64,000 bases of DNA from Rosa chinensis. Lineage: Eukaryota > Streptophyta > Magnoliopsida > Rosales > Rosaceae. Both the position numbers and the translations under genes were made by a program. Below the pieces are notes generated by a model, which did no database searches, had not been told where the DNA came from, and worked only from the letters and a program-made list of their open reading frames with translations. The DNA lies in assembly GCF_002994745.2 (NCBI RefSeq), contig NC_037093.1:13713555-13777554 (forward strand). Reading direction: 5' to 3'. Numbering within the stretch: position 1 is the stretch's first letter; each line of letters opens with the position of its first letter. Below are positions 33,895 through 45,400 of this stretch, piece after piece.

Positions 33895-34696
33895 GGTAAG
33901 GTTCAGTGAAAGGGTATGTTCAAATAGGCTTGAAATGCTCAAGAAGTTGCTAAACAATAGTAAGATTGTTTTGCATGTAGATTTAATGGTTGTAATGCTT
34001 GCAGGGGCGTTAATAAACTGCTCCCAGCAGTGATTGTAAATATCAAGAACAGAGATTAGCTTAATATATGTTGCAACAAGGGGGAAGCTAGCTGCTGGAA
34101 TCATAGCCTAGTCCTCAGGTAAACGGTTCAACCTTGTAAGGACATGATGATTTGAGATAAAAGATAAATATTTTCAGGAAAGAGGTAGTGTCAGAGTGCA
34201 AGAGGAAGAGGGAAAAATGTGATTTCTTTAATGTTCAATAGCTAAATTTGGCCTTTTGAGGAGAAAAACAAAACTTACTTTCACTGATATCCTTTTCTGG
34301 TGTAAATCAGAGGTTCACAAAAGAGTAAGTAAGCATGAAATTGAATCCGGATTTTTCAAAAGTGAAGAACAAAAAAGTCTCTTCTTACTAAGCTTGTTTG
34401 CATCACTTTGACCTTTTGCTGCTGTTTTGCTTGACTGTATCTGGCGATGTTGTGACAACAAAAGTATGGATAGTTTCAAGAAAATTATCATCCTACCATG
34501 GAATAAGAGCATGATTTTTTTTTTCGAAGCATAGAGCACTGCTATGAAATGGGGGGAACCATGGTTAAATCACAGCATGTTTTTTGAAATTCATTAAGCA
34601 AAGCCCCCAAGTATTCTTGCATGATGCTTGAAAGAAAAAGGATAACTTTGAGTTTGAGTATACTGAGTTGATGGTATTGACACAAATAAGGACTGA

Positions 34697-34727
<31 letters not shown>

Positions 34728-34960
34728 TTCATGTTGTTGGGAAGGTTTATGAAAAATCTGGTAAATAGGCTCGAAATGCCTGAAAAATGGCTAAACAAAG
34801 GTAAGGTAGTTTTGTGGCACTGATGGTTGTGATGCTTGCAGGATGTTTATATATTGCTCCCAGTAGTGGTAGTCAAGATTCAGCGTGACATATTTCAGCA
34901 AGGAAGAGGTTAGCTGCTGGAATTATGGCCTAATTTCCAGGCAGAAGGTTCAGACCGTAC
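33895..34960. repeat. Diverged internal direct duplication in the LARD
   Basis: Segments about 33895-34130 and 34733-34960 share co-linear words: AATAGGCT(T/C)GAAATGC, GGCTAAACAA-like, GGTTGTRATGCTTGCAGG, CTCCCAG(C/T)AGTG, TAGCTGCTGGAAT and CAGG.A..GGTTCA. Similar repetition occurs at about 31050-31140 and 31250-31350 around ATTATGCGTGGAGTTTT. Confidence 0.65.
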
Positions 34961-35358
34961 CAGATCTAGAAGAAATTCATCAACTGGTGATGAGGTTATT
35001 TGTGGTGGCTTATTTGGTTTTGTTGAAGCCTCAAGGTGAGATAGCATTTATAGATTGAGTAATAGAACTCTTAATTTGTTCACTCAATATTGAAGCTTGA
35101 ATAATGAGTGAATAAATTTGATTTTGACAGCTTTCATGATTCCTGTAACAGAAACTCATGGATTAAAGTCTCATAGTCAATGCAATAAGCAACAAGCTTG
35201 AGTGGTAATGAGTATTTGCATGTTCATCAAGAGAGCTCCTCTTGATTGCATCTGATACATATTGCCAGTGATAAAGCATGACTGGTTTGAAGTGAGCATG
35301 GAAAATTTCTGGAGTAAAATGCTGCTGTTAAGGAAGCTAAGGTGGAAACACAGCCTAG

Positions 35359-35376
35359 TCCCCAGTGAAGTCGCCA
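35359..35376 (-). other. Primer binding site of the LARD
   Basis: The minus strand reads TGGCGACTTCACTGGGGA, three nucleotides after the end of the right LTR. The TGG start fits pairing with a tRNA CCA end. The tRNA identity is not assigned. Confidence 0.7.
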
Positions 35377-35379
35377 AAA

Positions 35380-36408
35380 TGTAGGGGGCAGTTTGATCGG
35401 AGTTGTACGGCAGTGGATATTCATGGGTAAGGACCCAAAACTTTGCCCCTTTGTCTGAGTTAGCGAAGACTAGGCCCAACAAACTTCGAAGGATTAAAAA
35501 TCCTAGGAAGGTTGCTGTTGTGTTCTTCCCCGCAGTTCCTATATATATGCATGGCAGTGAATTGATCATTTCAAAAGAGGCTTGGTAAGATGTGTGTGGC
35601 GTGGGAGCTAGAAAAGCATGAGTTTGAGAAGAAGAGGTTCCAGCAGTGTTGTATACTGGTTGAGGTTTGTGAGATAAGGGGGTTTGGATAGAAGGTGAGT
35701 TTGAAAGGATGGAAAACTATGGATGGATGTGGGAGAGAGGAAGCATGAGAGAAGAAGAGTGCTAGGGAGCTTGCTAGCACACTCCGTCCTGCTCACTTTG
35801 GTTAATAGCATTAGCTATTTATATGCAATTCCAGCAGCCAAAGGAATCTCGGTGGAAGGTCTTTACTGCTGGGTAAAGAGTTGGCTTGGGTTAAATGCAT
35901 GTACTGGATTTTGCAATGTTTTGGTTTGTCAAGTTGTGTCTAGGGCTATGAGATTTTGGGCAGATTTTCTGCCATAATTTAGGCAGGATTTGCTGCTAGG
36001 ATTGCAATCCCAAGATTTCTGCTGTGTTGCTGGGATTATGTGCTGCTGGGATTATGGGATTATGTTATGCGGCTAGGATCAAGAATCCTATGTTTAGCAT
36101 TTACTATTTTATTTGTTTCTAAAGGATTTGGGCTCTCTCTCTTCTTCACTTACCCATATTAAGAGTTAGGCCGTTGGGCATGAATTTTGGTCCCAAGTCC
36201 AAAATTATCAACGAGCCTAAAACTAATAACGGGCCTCATGCAATTCCGTTACCTTCCACACCACACCCATTCTTGTAAGCCCCAAGTGCGTGAATGTGGC
36301 TTGGGTCCACGTGCGTGGCGTGATGTTTGCGAGTGTAATTTGCCTCGAAATATGAATTGGACTTAAAGCATTAATTGGGCTTGTTAGCTGGAAATTTGGG
36401 TGTCAACA
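35380..36408 (-). repeat. LARD 5' LTR (right copy)
   Basis: This 1029-bp copy is co-linear with 28994-30022 without visible indels and has about a dozen substitutions, mostly transitions. Confidence 0.9.
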
Positions 36409-36754
36409 CTCCTCAACTTAGAAAACAAGCTCCTATCTATGGGGCAGGACTTAATGCTTTGTAACAGAGAGAGCAGGGACCAACACTTCCTATATATATT
36501 GGTTATGGTCCTAAGAATTCTCCCATAAAAGTGTTTCTTAGAAACCAAGTCACCAACAACTAGAAAACCTAATGCAACACTAAGTCGAATTACAATGTAA
36601 CCCAACTAATGGATTCTTAACCTATGAGCTTATATAATTAACTCAATAGGTTTCTAGGTTTTGTACTTAACATACAACTCCTATTTATGAACAAAATTCC
36701 AATCCAATTTGTAAACTGAATATAGATAATGATAGGTCCACTTTTATTCTAACA
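36409..36754 (-). mobile_element. Ty1/copia 3' LTR, interrupted by the LARD
   Basis: On the minus strand the LTR starts TGTTAGAATAAAAG at 36754, immediately after a polypurine tract (AAGTGGGAGAA, 36755-36765). This is the classical end of a copia internal region. A TATA-like TTATATAAG lies near 36630-36638. The LTR is cut at 36409 by the LARD, and its remainder should lie left of 28993. Confidence 0.6.
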
Positions 36755-36765
36755 TTCTCCCACTT

Positions 36766-37344
36766 GGACCATCATTGTCTATACAAACTGAATCAAGAAA
36801 ATTTTCAGAAATAGCTGAAGTGTGCACTGAGATGTAGGCGTACCTTAAATCCATTCAATTATGTCAAAATGCATAACCATTGCAGAATCAAGAAATAGGC
36901 ATGTTCAAATGAGCATACTCGTTCCAAACCACAAAGCAACAGTTTCTGCACTTCACATGAATTTAACTTAATGTGATGCAATCAAATAACATTATATATC
37001 AAATTGCAGTTGTTATTTGATAACAGTCCAACCTAAGTATTTTGAATATCAAAAACAACATGCAAACACAATTTCTTTACACACAGTGGATCAATGTTTG
37101 CTTCTTACTGAATATATGCATATATTACAATCCAACTGATGAACTGATAAAAGAACAACAACTAAAAATTTAACTGAAGAAAATAAAGCTGTCATAACTC
37201 GAACTGAAAATACCTCATTTTATTAAACCAAAGCATGAAGTACAAAGATTTCTGTTACACAACTAAAAACAGAAAATAAGAACTGAAACCAAATAAAACT
37301 AAACTGAAAACAATTTTCTCCAAAACATATTGCTCCCACTGAAC
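36766..37344 (-). other. Copia 3' untranslated region between pol and the polypurine tract
   Basis: AT-rich, non-coding sequence following the end of the RNase H frame. A second GTGGGAGCA-like purine stretch lies at about 37333. Confidence 0.5.
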
Positions 37345-40300
37345 TTAAGCATCTTCAAAACTCGACAGAATTCTCATGTTCCTGGAATGCTCCTTAAAAG
37401 CTACTACTGACAATGCTTTAGTAAATGGATCTGCTAGTTGATCACTTGTCTTGACTCCAGAAATCTCAACTTCACCATCTTTAACTCTCTTTCTGATACT
37501 ATAAAATTTTAAATCTATATGCTTAGAGTTATTTGACCTCTTACTATTCTTACTGAAGAACACAGCAGCCTCATTATCACAAAACACCTTCAAACTTCCA
37601 GTAACGAGATCACTCAACACTTTAGTCTCCAAAATAAATTTCTGATCCACAATCCCTCACACACTCCTTCATATATAGCTATCAACTTTGCCTGCATAGT
37701 GGAAGTAGCTATCAATGATTGTTTCATTGTTTTCCAAACTACTGCACCACCTGCTAGCATATAAACATAGCCACAAGTTGACTTCATAGATGTGGGATAA
37801 TTCCAAGCAAAATCAGAATCAGTAAAGCCAACTAATTCAAGCTTTTTCACACGTTTATACACAAGCATATGGTCCTTGGTCCTTTGCAGGTACCTTAGAA
37901 CCTTCTTACCAGCTGTCCAATGCTCATGTCCAGGATTTTACTGAAATCTAGATAGCATACCTACTGCAAAAGACAAGTCTGGTCTTGTACAAACTTGTGC
38001 ATACATCAAACTCCCTACTAGCCTAACATATGGTATTGACTCCATCTCAGTTTTCTCAATATCAGTTTTAGGACATTGATTTTTAGTTAGTTTATCTCCC
38101 TTAGACATTGGAACTTCACCATTAGCACAGGTTTCCATTCCAATTCTTTTCAGAATTTTTGAAATATAATTTTGTTGAGATAATCCCAACAATCCTTGCT
38201 TCCTATCTCTCTTAATCTCAATTCCTAGTACATATGATGCTTCTCCTAGATCCTTCATGTCAAAATTACTTGACAAGAAAGCTTTAGTATCTTTCAGCAA
38301 TTTTACATTACTGCTAGCAAGAAGAATATCATCCACATACAGGATAAGAAAGATAAAATTATTTCCAACAACTTTAGGATAAACACACTCATCAACTAGA
38401 TTTTAAGAAAATCGAAAAGATGAAACAACTGAGTCAAATTTCTTATACCACTGCCTGCTAGCTTGTTTGAGTCCATAAATGGATTTCTTAAGTCTACAGA
38501 CCATATTTTCTTTCCCTGCCTCAATAAAACCATCAGGTTGTACCATGAAGATTTCTTCCTCTAGCTCCCTATTCAGGAAGGCTGTTTTTACATCCATTTG
38601 ATGTAATACCATGTCATAATGAGCTACTAGAGCCATTATGATTCTAAATGAATCTTTAGTTGAAACAGGTGAGAAAGTTTCTGTAAAATCTATCGCTTCC
38701 TTCTGTGTGAAACGCTTAGCAACTAGTCTAGATTTATGTCTCTCTATGTTTCCACTGGCATCTCTTTTGGTTTTAAAAACCCACTTGCAGCCAATAGGTT
38801 TGTGATTTTGTTTTGGCTTAACTAGCTCCCAAACTCCATTCTAATACATAGAATCAAGTTCTGCAATCATAGCTTGAGTCCAAGCATCAGAATCTTTACA
38901 GTCAGTTGCTTGTCTAAAACTAGTGGGATCATTGTCATCAGTTAATACAGACTCGACTTCATTTAAATAAACTTCATAAATATCATCCTCGCCTCCAAAC
39001 CTTGGTTTCCTTATTCTCTGTGATCTTCTAGGTACCACTACTTGATTTTGTTGTGGCTCAGGTTGAAGTTAAGGTTCAGGCTGAGGCTCAAGTTGTGGTC
39101 CAGTTTGAGGTTCAGTTGGAATTTCTTGTACTTGCTCCTGCTCTAAGTTTGGTTCAGCCATTTCAGAATCATGGTCACTAGCCTCTAAGACATTATCTAT
39201 TGCATTTTGATCTTCGACAAGATTTTGGCTTTGAACTAATCCTGAACTTAATGAATTATTTTGAATGCTTGGCATTACTGCTATATTATCCACATGTTCT
39301 ACAATTTCTTCAAAATTTGAAGACAAGTCCTCAAAATTTGTATTGCAGACACTTTCACCTAAAAATTTAACTTGATGAGTTTCAAAAACTCTGGGTGAAT
39401 GGTGAGGTGAATAAAGTTTATAGCCTTTAGACTTTTCACAGTAACCAATAAAATGACAAGTTACAAACTTTGGATCAAGATTTCCTAAATTTGGATTATA
39501 ATCCTTGCTTCAGCTTTACATCCCCAGACATGACAATGGTGTAAACTTGGTTGCCTACCACACCATAATTCAAATGGTGTTTTATCTACAGCTTTGCTTG
39601 GGGATATGTTGCAAAGGTAATTTGCAGTTCTTAAGGCTTCTCCCCAAAATATCTTTGGCAATCCTGAAGTACACATCATACTTCTTACCATGTTTAATAG
39701 AGTTCTATTTTTCCTCTCAGCTACCCCATTTTGTTGGGGATTATATGGTGTTGTATACTGAGCTTTTATGCCTACACTTTGCAGATATAATGTAAAGGGA
39801 CCCTTTTGTTGTCCTTGCTCAGTATATTTGCCATAAAACTCTCCCCCCCTATCAGACCTCACAACCTTAATTTTCAAATCCAATTGATGTTCAACCTCAG
39901 TTTTGAAAATTTTAAAAGCCTCAAGTGATTGTGATTTTTCTGACAGTAAGTAAATGTAGCTATAACTGGAAAAATCGTCTATAAAAGTAATAAAGTAGAT
40001 ATTTCCACATATTGTCTTATGTCTAAATGGTCCACATATATCTGTATGGATTAATTCCAACAGTTTCTTACTTCTGTTGGCATTTTGCTTTCTTAAGTTT
40101 GTCATTTTTCCTTTATAACATTCAATACAATTCTCAAGATCATCGAAGTCTAATTCTGGAAGTTTTTTATTTTTCACAAGTACTTTCAATCTATCTTTTG
40201 ATATGTGGCCAAGTCTCCTGTGCCACAAATATGCAGATTTTTCATTGTGTAGGGTTCTTTTGACACCAGTAATGGTGTTTATGCTTGATGTGTTACTGTT

Positions 40301-41569
40301 ATTTTCAACAAGTAAAGTTTCTTGTTGACCTAATAAACAATTCAATCTAAAATAATCATTCACAATAACACCAGAACCAAAAATAGAATAATCTTTAAGT
40401 AAGAAATCAAGAGAATCCTTGAAAATTTGTATTCCATTTGAACCAATGTAAAAATTACATCCACTCTTAACCAAAAGACTAATTGAAAACAAATTCCTCT
40501 GAATTGAGGGAATATAATAAACACTATCTAAAACCAGAAAATTTCCTAATCCCAAATCTAGTCTTAAAGATCCTACTGCCTTGACTGCAATCCTCATTCC
40601 ATTCCCTACGCAGATGTTAGCTTCATCACTTCTTGGCTTTCTCTTCCTTATGAATCCCTGCAAGGAATTCGTAATATGTAAAGGACTGCCACTATCTAAC
40701 CAATAAGAATGAGGTTCCATGTTAACAAAATTAACTTCTAATGAAAAAGTTTCTAAATGATCAAATAAATCAATCTTACCCTTTTTCACAAGCCATGCCT
40801 TAAATCCTGTACAGTCCTTCTTCATGTGTCCTACTTTCTTACAAAAGTAGCACTTGAACTTAAATGACTTGTTGACTTTAGCTGCTGCAGTATTTCCTGA
40901 TGGCTTAGCTATAGTTTTCTTAGGCTTGAATTTGTTTTGTTTCTTTGGATTTTCAACTAAATTGACAGAGGTGGAGGGCTGCTTCTCTTTCTTCATCCTG
41001 CTCTCCTCATCCACGCAGATTGCAATAAGCTCATTCAAGGTCCAGTTCTCCTTTTGTGCGTTGTAGCTAGTCCTCAGGGTGTTGAAGCTAGGTGGCAAGG
41101 AATCTAAGGCATTGTGAACTAGTTGGTCATCCTTAACCCCCATATCAAGATCCCTGAGCCTAGCATTCAACTCAGTAAGCTTCAAAATGTGCTGCCTAAC
41201 TCCTCCACTACCAGTATATTTTAATTCATTCATCTCCTTATTGAGTCTTGCTGCCTCAGCCTTATTGCTTTCCTTGAATTTCTTAGCTATAGCACCCATA
41301 TAATCAACTGCTAAGGTTGGTTCATCTACACTACCCCTCACAGTATCATACATGGTGGTCCTCATCACATTCTTAGCTCTATAATTAGCTCTATGCCAGT
41401 CTCTATAGTATTTCTTCTCATCAGTTGAGCTATTGGTATCTATTCCATAAGGCTCTATATCAGTGAAACATAAGTCCATGTTTTCATGCATCATGAGATA
41501 AAACTCTACACCACTCCTCCAAGCCTTAAAGTTGGATCCAGTAAGCATCTGGATATTATTCAAATTCAT
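37345..41569 (-). pseudogene. Ty1/copia gag-pol polyprotein, decayed
   Basis: The first 694 codons are open (41569-39485). They hold gag, a CCHC zinc knuckle at residues 240-253 (CYFCKKVGHMKKDC), the protease motif LDSGSPLHIT near 291-300, the gag-pre-integrase motif LWHRRLGHIS, and integrase with HTDICGPF, DRGGEF and NPQQNGVAERKNR. A missing base at about 39500 breaks the frame. The reverse transcriptase then follows in pieces: VDVKTAFLN-type sequence (38600), YGLKQASRQWY, and YVDD at about 38340. RNase H follows (TDSDFAWN, ADPFTKALS) to 37345. Stops at about 39069 and 38838 and frame changes near 38403, 37935 and 37640 make it inactive. The order protease-integrase-RT-RNase H is copia order. 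Confidence 0.9.
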
Positions 41570-42783
41570 GTATGTGATTCCTAGGGAGCAAAAAACAAAA
41601 GAAAAGTGTAAGTTTTAGTTTTTAACAATTCTCAAAAAACAGGTTTTGTCAAGAAGTGTTCTGCATACATGTGTTAATTCTAAAGCAGTTCAGGTAAACA
41701 CACAAGCAGAAAACAAACCATCTAACAAAACAAAACAGTACCAGAAGCAATTAATGCAATTTTTAGCCCCAATTCTGCAGGCAATATCAAGCATCACTTT
41801 TATAGCAGAAACATGATATTCTGTAGGTTCCTCAATCATTATGCCACAAACAGTGAATTCATATTATTCTAAAGACAATCAACATCTTTATGACAGAAGA
41901 AAAATCCCTAGAATCCAAAATTGAACTCAAAATGATGCATAATGTTGTTCCACTTTTAAACCATATAGCTCAAAACTTCTTTGGAAGACAATATACATAT
42001 ACAGTTTAAAAAACGAAAACACAAGTTTCTGATCTTTTCTTCATCCTAATGAATTTTGAATAATAAGCAGATAATCACTTTGTGCAACATATCCACTTAA
42101 CCATTTAAATTCACAAACCATGAAAAATTTCCTTTCAATCTGCAACTTTTAGTATAACAAGTATGTACAGGGAGATCGACTTAATCACATGTCATATTAT
42201 ATCATCGCATATGACAAATTATAGAAATTTCACAACATATAAACAATCATATCAAAACATCAAGATATTCAAGTTCATGTTCATTCCGGAAACCATCGCA
42301 TCACAAAAACAAATTCTGAAAATTAAGTTTCATCCGGTCACCATCTACTCTAGCTTAGGTGCACGCCGAGAATGCCTCTATTGTTCTTGCATATTACGAT
42401 GATAAAAAAAATCCAAAATTTAAAAAACCCAAAATTTCCAGAAATTCTAACCTTGTTCTTCTTAATTTGCTGCAAAACTTTATCGCGGTAGCATGTGTTT
42501 TTATCCAAAACAGCAATCGATTAATTCAGCTTCTTAATCCGCAGAATTGGTGTGTTGAATTCCATAGAGGACATGAACGTCCCCTGCGCTTTCAATCCCG
42601 GATAGAACCCTAAATCCCCAAATCAAATATGACCGTTAGGATACAACGGTCATCTGCAGGGGTTCTGAATAATTGGATCCGGGTCAGGTTTCTGCGGGTT
42701 TGGACCGAAATTTTTTTCTAAACACTGGCCCACTCGTGGCCCTTTTCTTTAGCAAGGTTTAAAACAGAATTTTTGTAAGACTT
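41570..42783 (-). other. Copia leader region with an intron-like segment; no 5' LTR found
   Basis: AT-rich and non-coding. On the minus strand a good acceptor (pyrimidine run then TGCTCCCTAG) lies 15 nt before the gag ATG, and a possible donor (AAG/GTTAGA) lies near 42450. I searched for the LTR start seen at 36754 and for a TGGTATCAGAGC-type primer site and found neither, so the 5' end appears lost at or before the MULE boundary. Confidence 0.4.
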
Positions 42784-43051
42784 CGGTGCGTTAATGCACC
42801 CATGTGTGATCTACGTGGCAAACAATTACTGGTACGCTTGGATAGTAGGCCCTGCAGGTGCAACTGGTTACCTGAAGATCCGGTCATCTGACCGTCTGGA
42901 GCATTTGAAATTAGAGACCAAGGTGACCGTTTTGCCCATCTCTCTCTGTTCTATCTCTTCCCCATCTCTCTCTGTTCTTTCTCTTCCCCATCTCTCTTTG
43001 GCTCGACTTCTCTGTCTCCCCTCATTTATCTGAGACTGAAGCATCAAATCG

Positions 43052-45400
43052 ATGGACAACACAACAAAGGCTTGCAACAAGGAAGGGACTCGAGCTGATG
43101 AAACACAAACTGATGATGAAGTGTTCAACGATGTCCCAGACTACAGAAGATTGAAGGTTGAAGACGTGAAGGCTATGACGTTTAAGACAGTAGAGGACGC
43201 AGAGAGGTTCTATTCTGCATATTCCTTGGCACTTGGCTTTAGATTTAGGAAGGATACCAAAGGAGAGGCTAAAGGTACGATCCGGAGGAGACAATGGCTT
43301 TGCAACAAGCAAGGGACTAGAGCTAAAAAGTGGTTCGTACTGGACGGAATGGGTCGCACTCCTCGGAAAATTACAAGGGTAAATTACATGGCTAAGTTCA
43401 GGGTCAATTACAACGAGCTTGTAGGAGCTTATGTGGTGAAAGCCTTTGTTCCAGAGCATTCTCACGAGTTAGCAACTGGAAACCAGACTACCTTCATTCG
43501 TTCGCATCGAAATGTCAGCAAATCAGACTTGGCCCGTACAAATACAATATCTAAAGTGTCAATCAGACCTTGCCATGCGTATGAGTACATGGTGGAGCAG
43601 GCGGGGGGATATAAGACAGTGGGATTTACTGAGAAGGACCTATACAACAAGCTTGACCAACAACGGCGCACCACTTCCTTTGAGAGTGACTCCGAAGGCG
43701 CACTTGCCTACATGAACGCTCTGGCAGCACAAGACCCATACTTCTACTACAGGTTCAATGTAGATATAGAAGACTGGTTAGCAAACATGTTTTGGCGAGA
43801 TGGGCATGAATTTATTGATTTTATGTGTTACGGGGATGTGCTGATCTTTGATAGCACATACAAAACCAATGTTTACAAAAAGCCATTGGTTTTGTTTATT
43901 GGGTCAAACAATCATCGGGGAAGTATTTTGTTTGGTGCTGCTCTTCTTGTCGATGAAACGGTGGAGACATACACTTGGCTGTTGTGTTCGTTTTTGGATG
44001 CAATGAATGGGAAGATGCTAATAGCTGTACTCACAGATGGAGATGAGGCCATGCGTAGTGCAATTGAAGACGTGATGCCACAAGCAAAGCACCGTCTTTG
44101 TGCTTGGCACCGTTACAGAAATGCCAACACTAATTTGAAGTGCAACGAAAAGTTGAAAGCTTTTAACAGGTGCATGAGAAAATTCCAAACTGTGGAGCAG
44201 TTTGAAGTAATGTGGCATGACATGGTGGAGAAATTCGATCTCCACAACAGTTTCTGGATCAACATGATGTATGAGAAATGAGACAAGTGGGCTCAAGCAT
44301 TTTTCAGGAACCATTTTATGGCTGGCATGAGAAGCACGCAGAGGTGTGAGGGCATGAATAGGTTCATCAAAGACTCTATTGGAAGCGGCATGAAACTAGT
44401 CGAAGTCGTTCCGAGGATGGACCGAGCACTCATGAGATTAAGAAACAATCAAGTAAGGGATGACTTTAACACTATGAACTCAACCCCTGTTCTCGAAACT
44501 CACCTAAAAGACTTGGAGAATCATGCAGCTTCTATATACACATACGAGGTGTTTAAGTGGGTTAGGAAGGAGATCAAGAAGGAGAGCCAAGCCAAACTAC
44601 AACAGGGACCAGAGTACTTTGAAGATGGGCACCGTGTTTACACAATATCAGCTTACAAGCGGCCTGATTTTGAGCACAAGGTAGTTTACTACCATGGGAA
44701 AAACACTGAAAGTGCAACAGACCCGATCATGGTATGTTCTTGTAACATGTTTCAGTATAGGGGAGTCCCATGTCTTCACATGTTCACAGTGATGAAACAC
44801 GAACACATCAATGAGATTCCAAAGTCACTGCTTGTGAAGAGATGGTCGAAGTCTGCTAGAGATGTGTGTTCAATCAAATATCCGGAACAAGATATTTCCA
44901 AAGAAGCCCTGGAAGTTAGTAGGTATGGTGCTATGAGTGTTGATTGCAACCGAATGTGTTTTTATGCTTCCAAGTCGGAAGCAGGGTACAACATGTTGAA
45001 GAGAGAGATAAATAGACTGACAACAATAATGGAAGGGTTGTTGAGAGACTGTGAACAGGTTCAAAGTATAGCTACACCGAAGAGTAAAGGTTGTGTTTTA
45101 AGAGATCCTATCACCGCTAAGACCAAAGGCAGAGAAGCCAAAAGCGACAAAAAGTATGAGCCATCCAAACGACCGATTACTTTTAGTTATTGCAAAGGTC
45201 CTGGCCACAATACTCATACATGTGAAGATAGGAAGGAGAAAGAAGCTGAGAAGAGAGGCGGCAAAGAAGGTGAAAAGACAGGCGGCGAAGGAAGCAACAC
45301 TCCTTGGAATGCAACACCTGCGAAAAGATCCATTCATTGTAGTAGATGCAAAGGTGCTGGGTACACATATCGTACATGTAAAAAGGTGACCTCATTTTGA
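43052..45400 (+). pseudogene. MULE transposase, FAR1-related type, one nonsense codon
   Basis: The frame of 782 residues is interrupted once, by TGA at 44279-44281 after MMYEK, and continues in the same frame with DKWAQAFFRNHF. Domain order: a FAR1 DNA-binding domain at about residues 44-145 (FKTVEDAERFY..YSLALGFRFR, QWLCNKQG), then the MULE DDE domain with Asp267 (IFDSTYKTN), Asp329 (VLTDGDEAM) and a candidate Glu385, then a SWIM zinc finger C-x-C-x9-C-x-H at about 562-576. The tail has two zinc-knuckle-like segments, each lacking one ligand (YCKGPGHNTHTC and CSRCKGAGYTYRTC). It acts in the nucleus as a cut-and-paste transposase. The start ATG follows a CT-rich leader. Domesticated FAR1/FRS regulators look alike, but the TIR context argues for a transposon gene. 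Confidence 0.88.

Larger units (their letters stand above)
28994..36408 (-). mobile_element. Complete non-coding LTR retrotransposon (LARD-like)
   Basis: Two 1029-bp LTRs (28994-30022 and 35380-36408) in direct repeat are flanked by CTCCT (28989-28993 and 36409-36413). On the minus strand the LTR begins TGTTGACACCC and ends CCCCCTACA. The primer site follows the right LTR after TTT (TGGCGACTTCACTGGGGA), and a polypurine run AAGGGGG lies before the left LTR, so the element is transcribed leftward. The LTRs differ at only about a dozen positions. The 5.36-kb interior has no gag or pol and no ORF above about 100 codons. It holds diverged internal duplications and many 'gcttgg' words. Such large non-autonomous elements depend on proteins from a partner. 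Confidence 0.9.

Noticed and set aside
39505..41066. Plus-strand ORFs of 70-96 codons across the copia region
   Set aside because: They are antisense to the recognised gag-pol frame.
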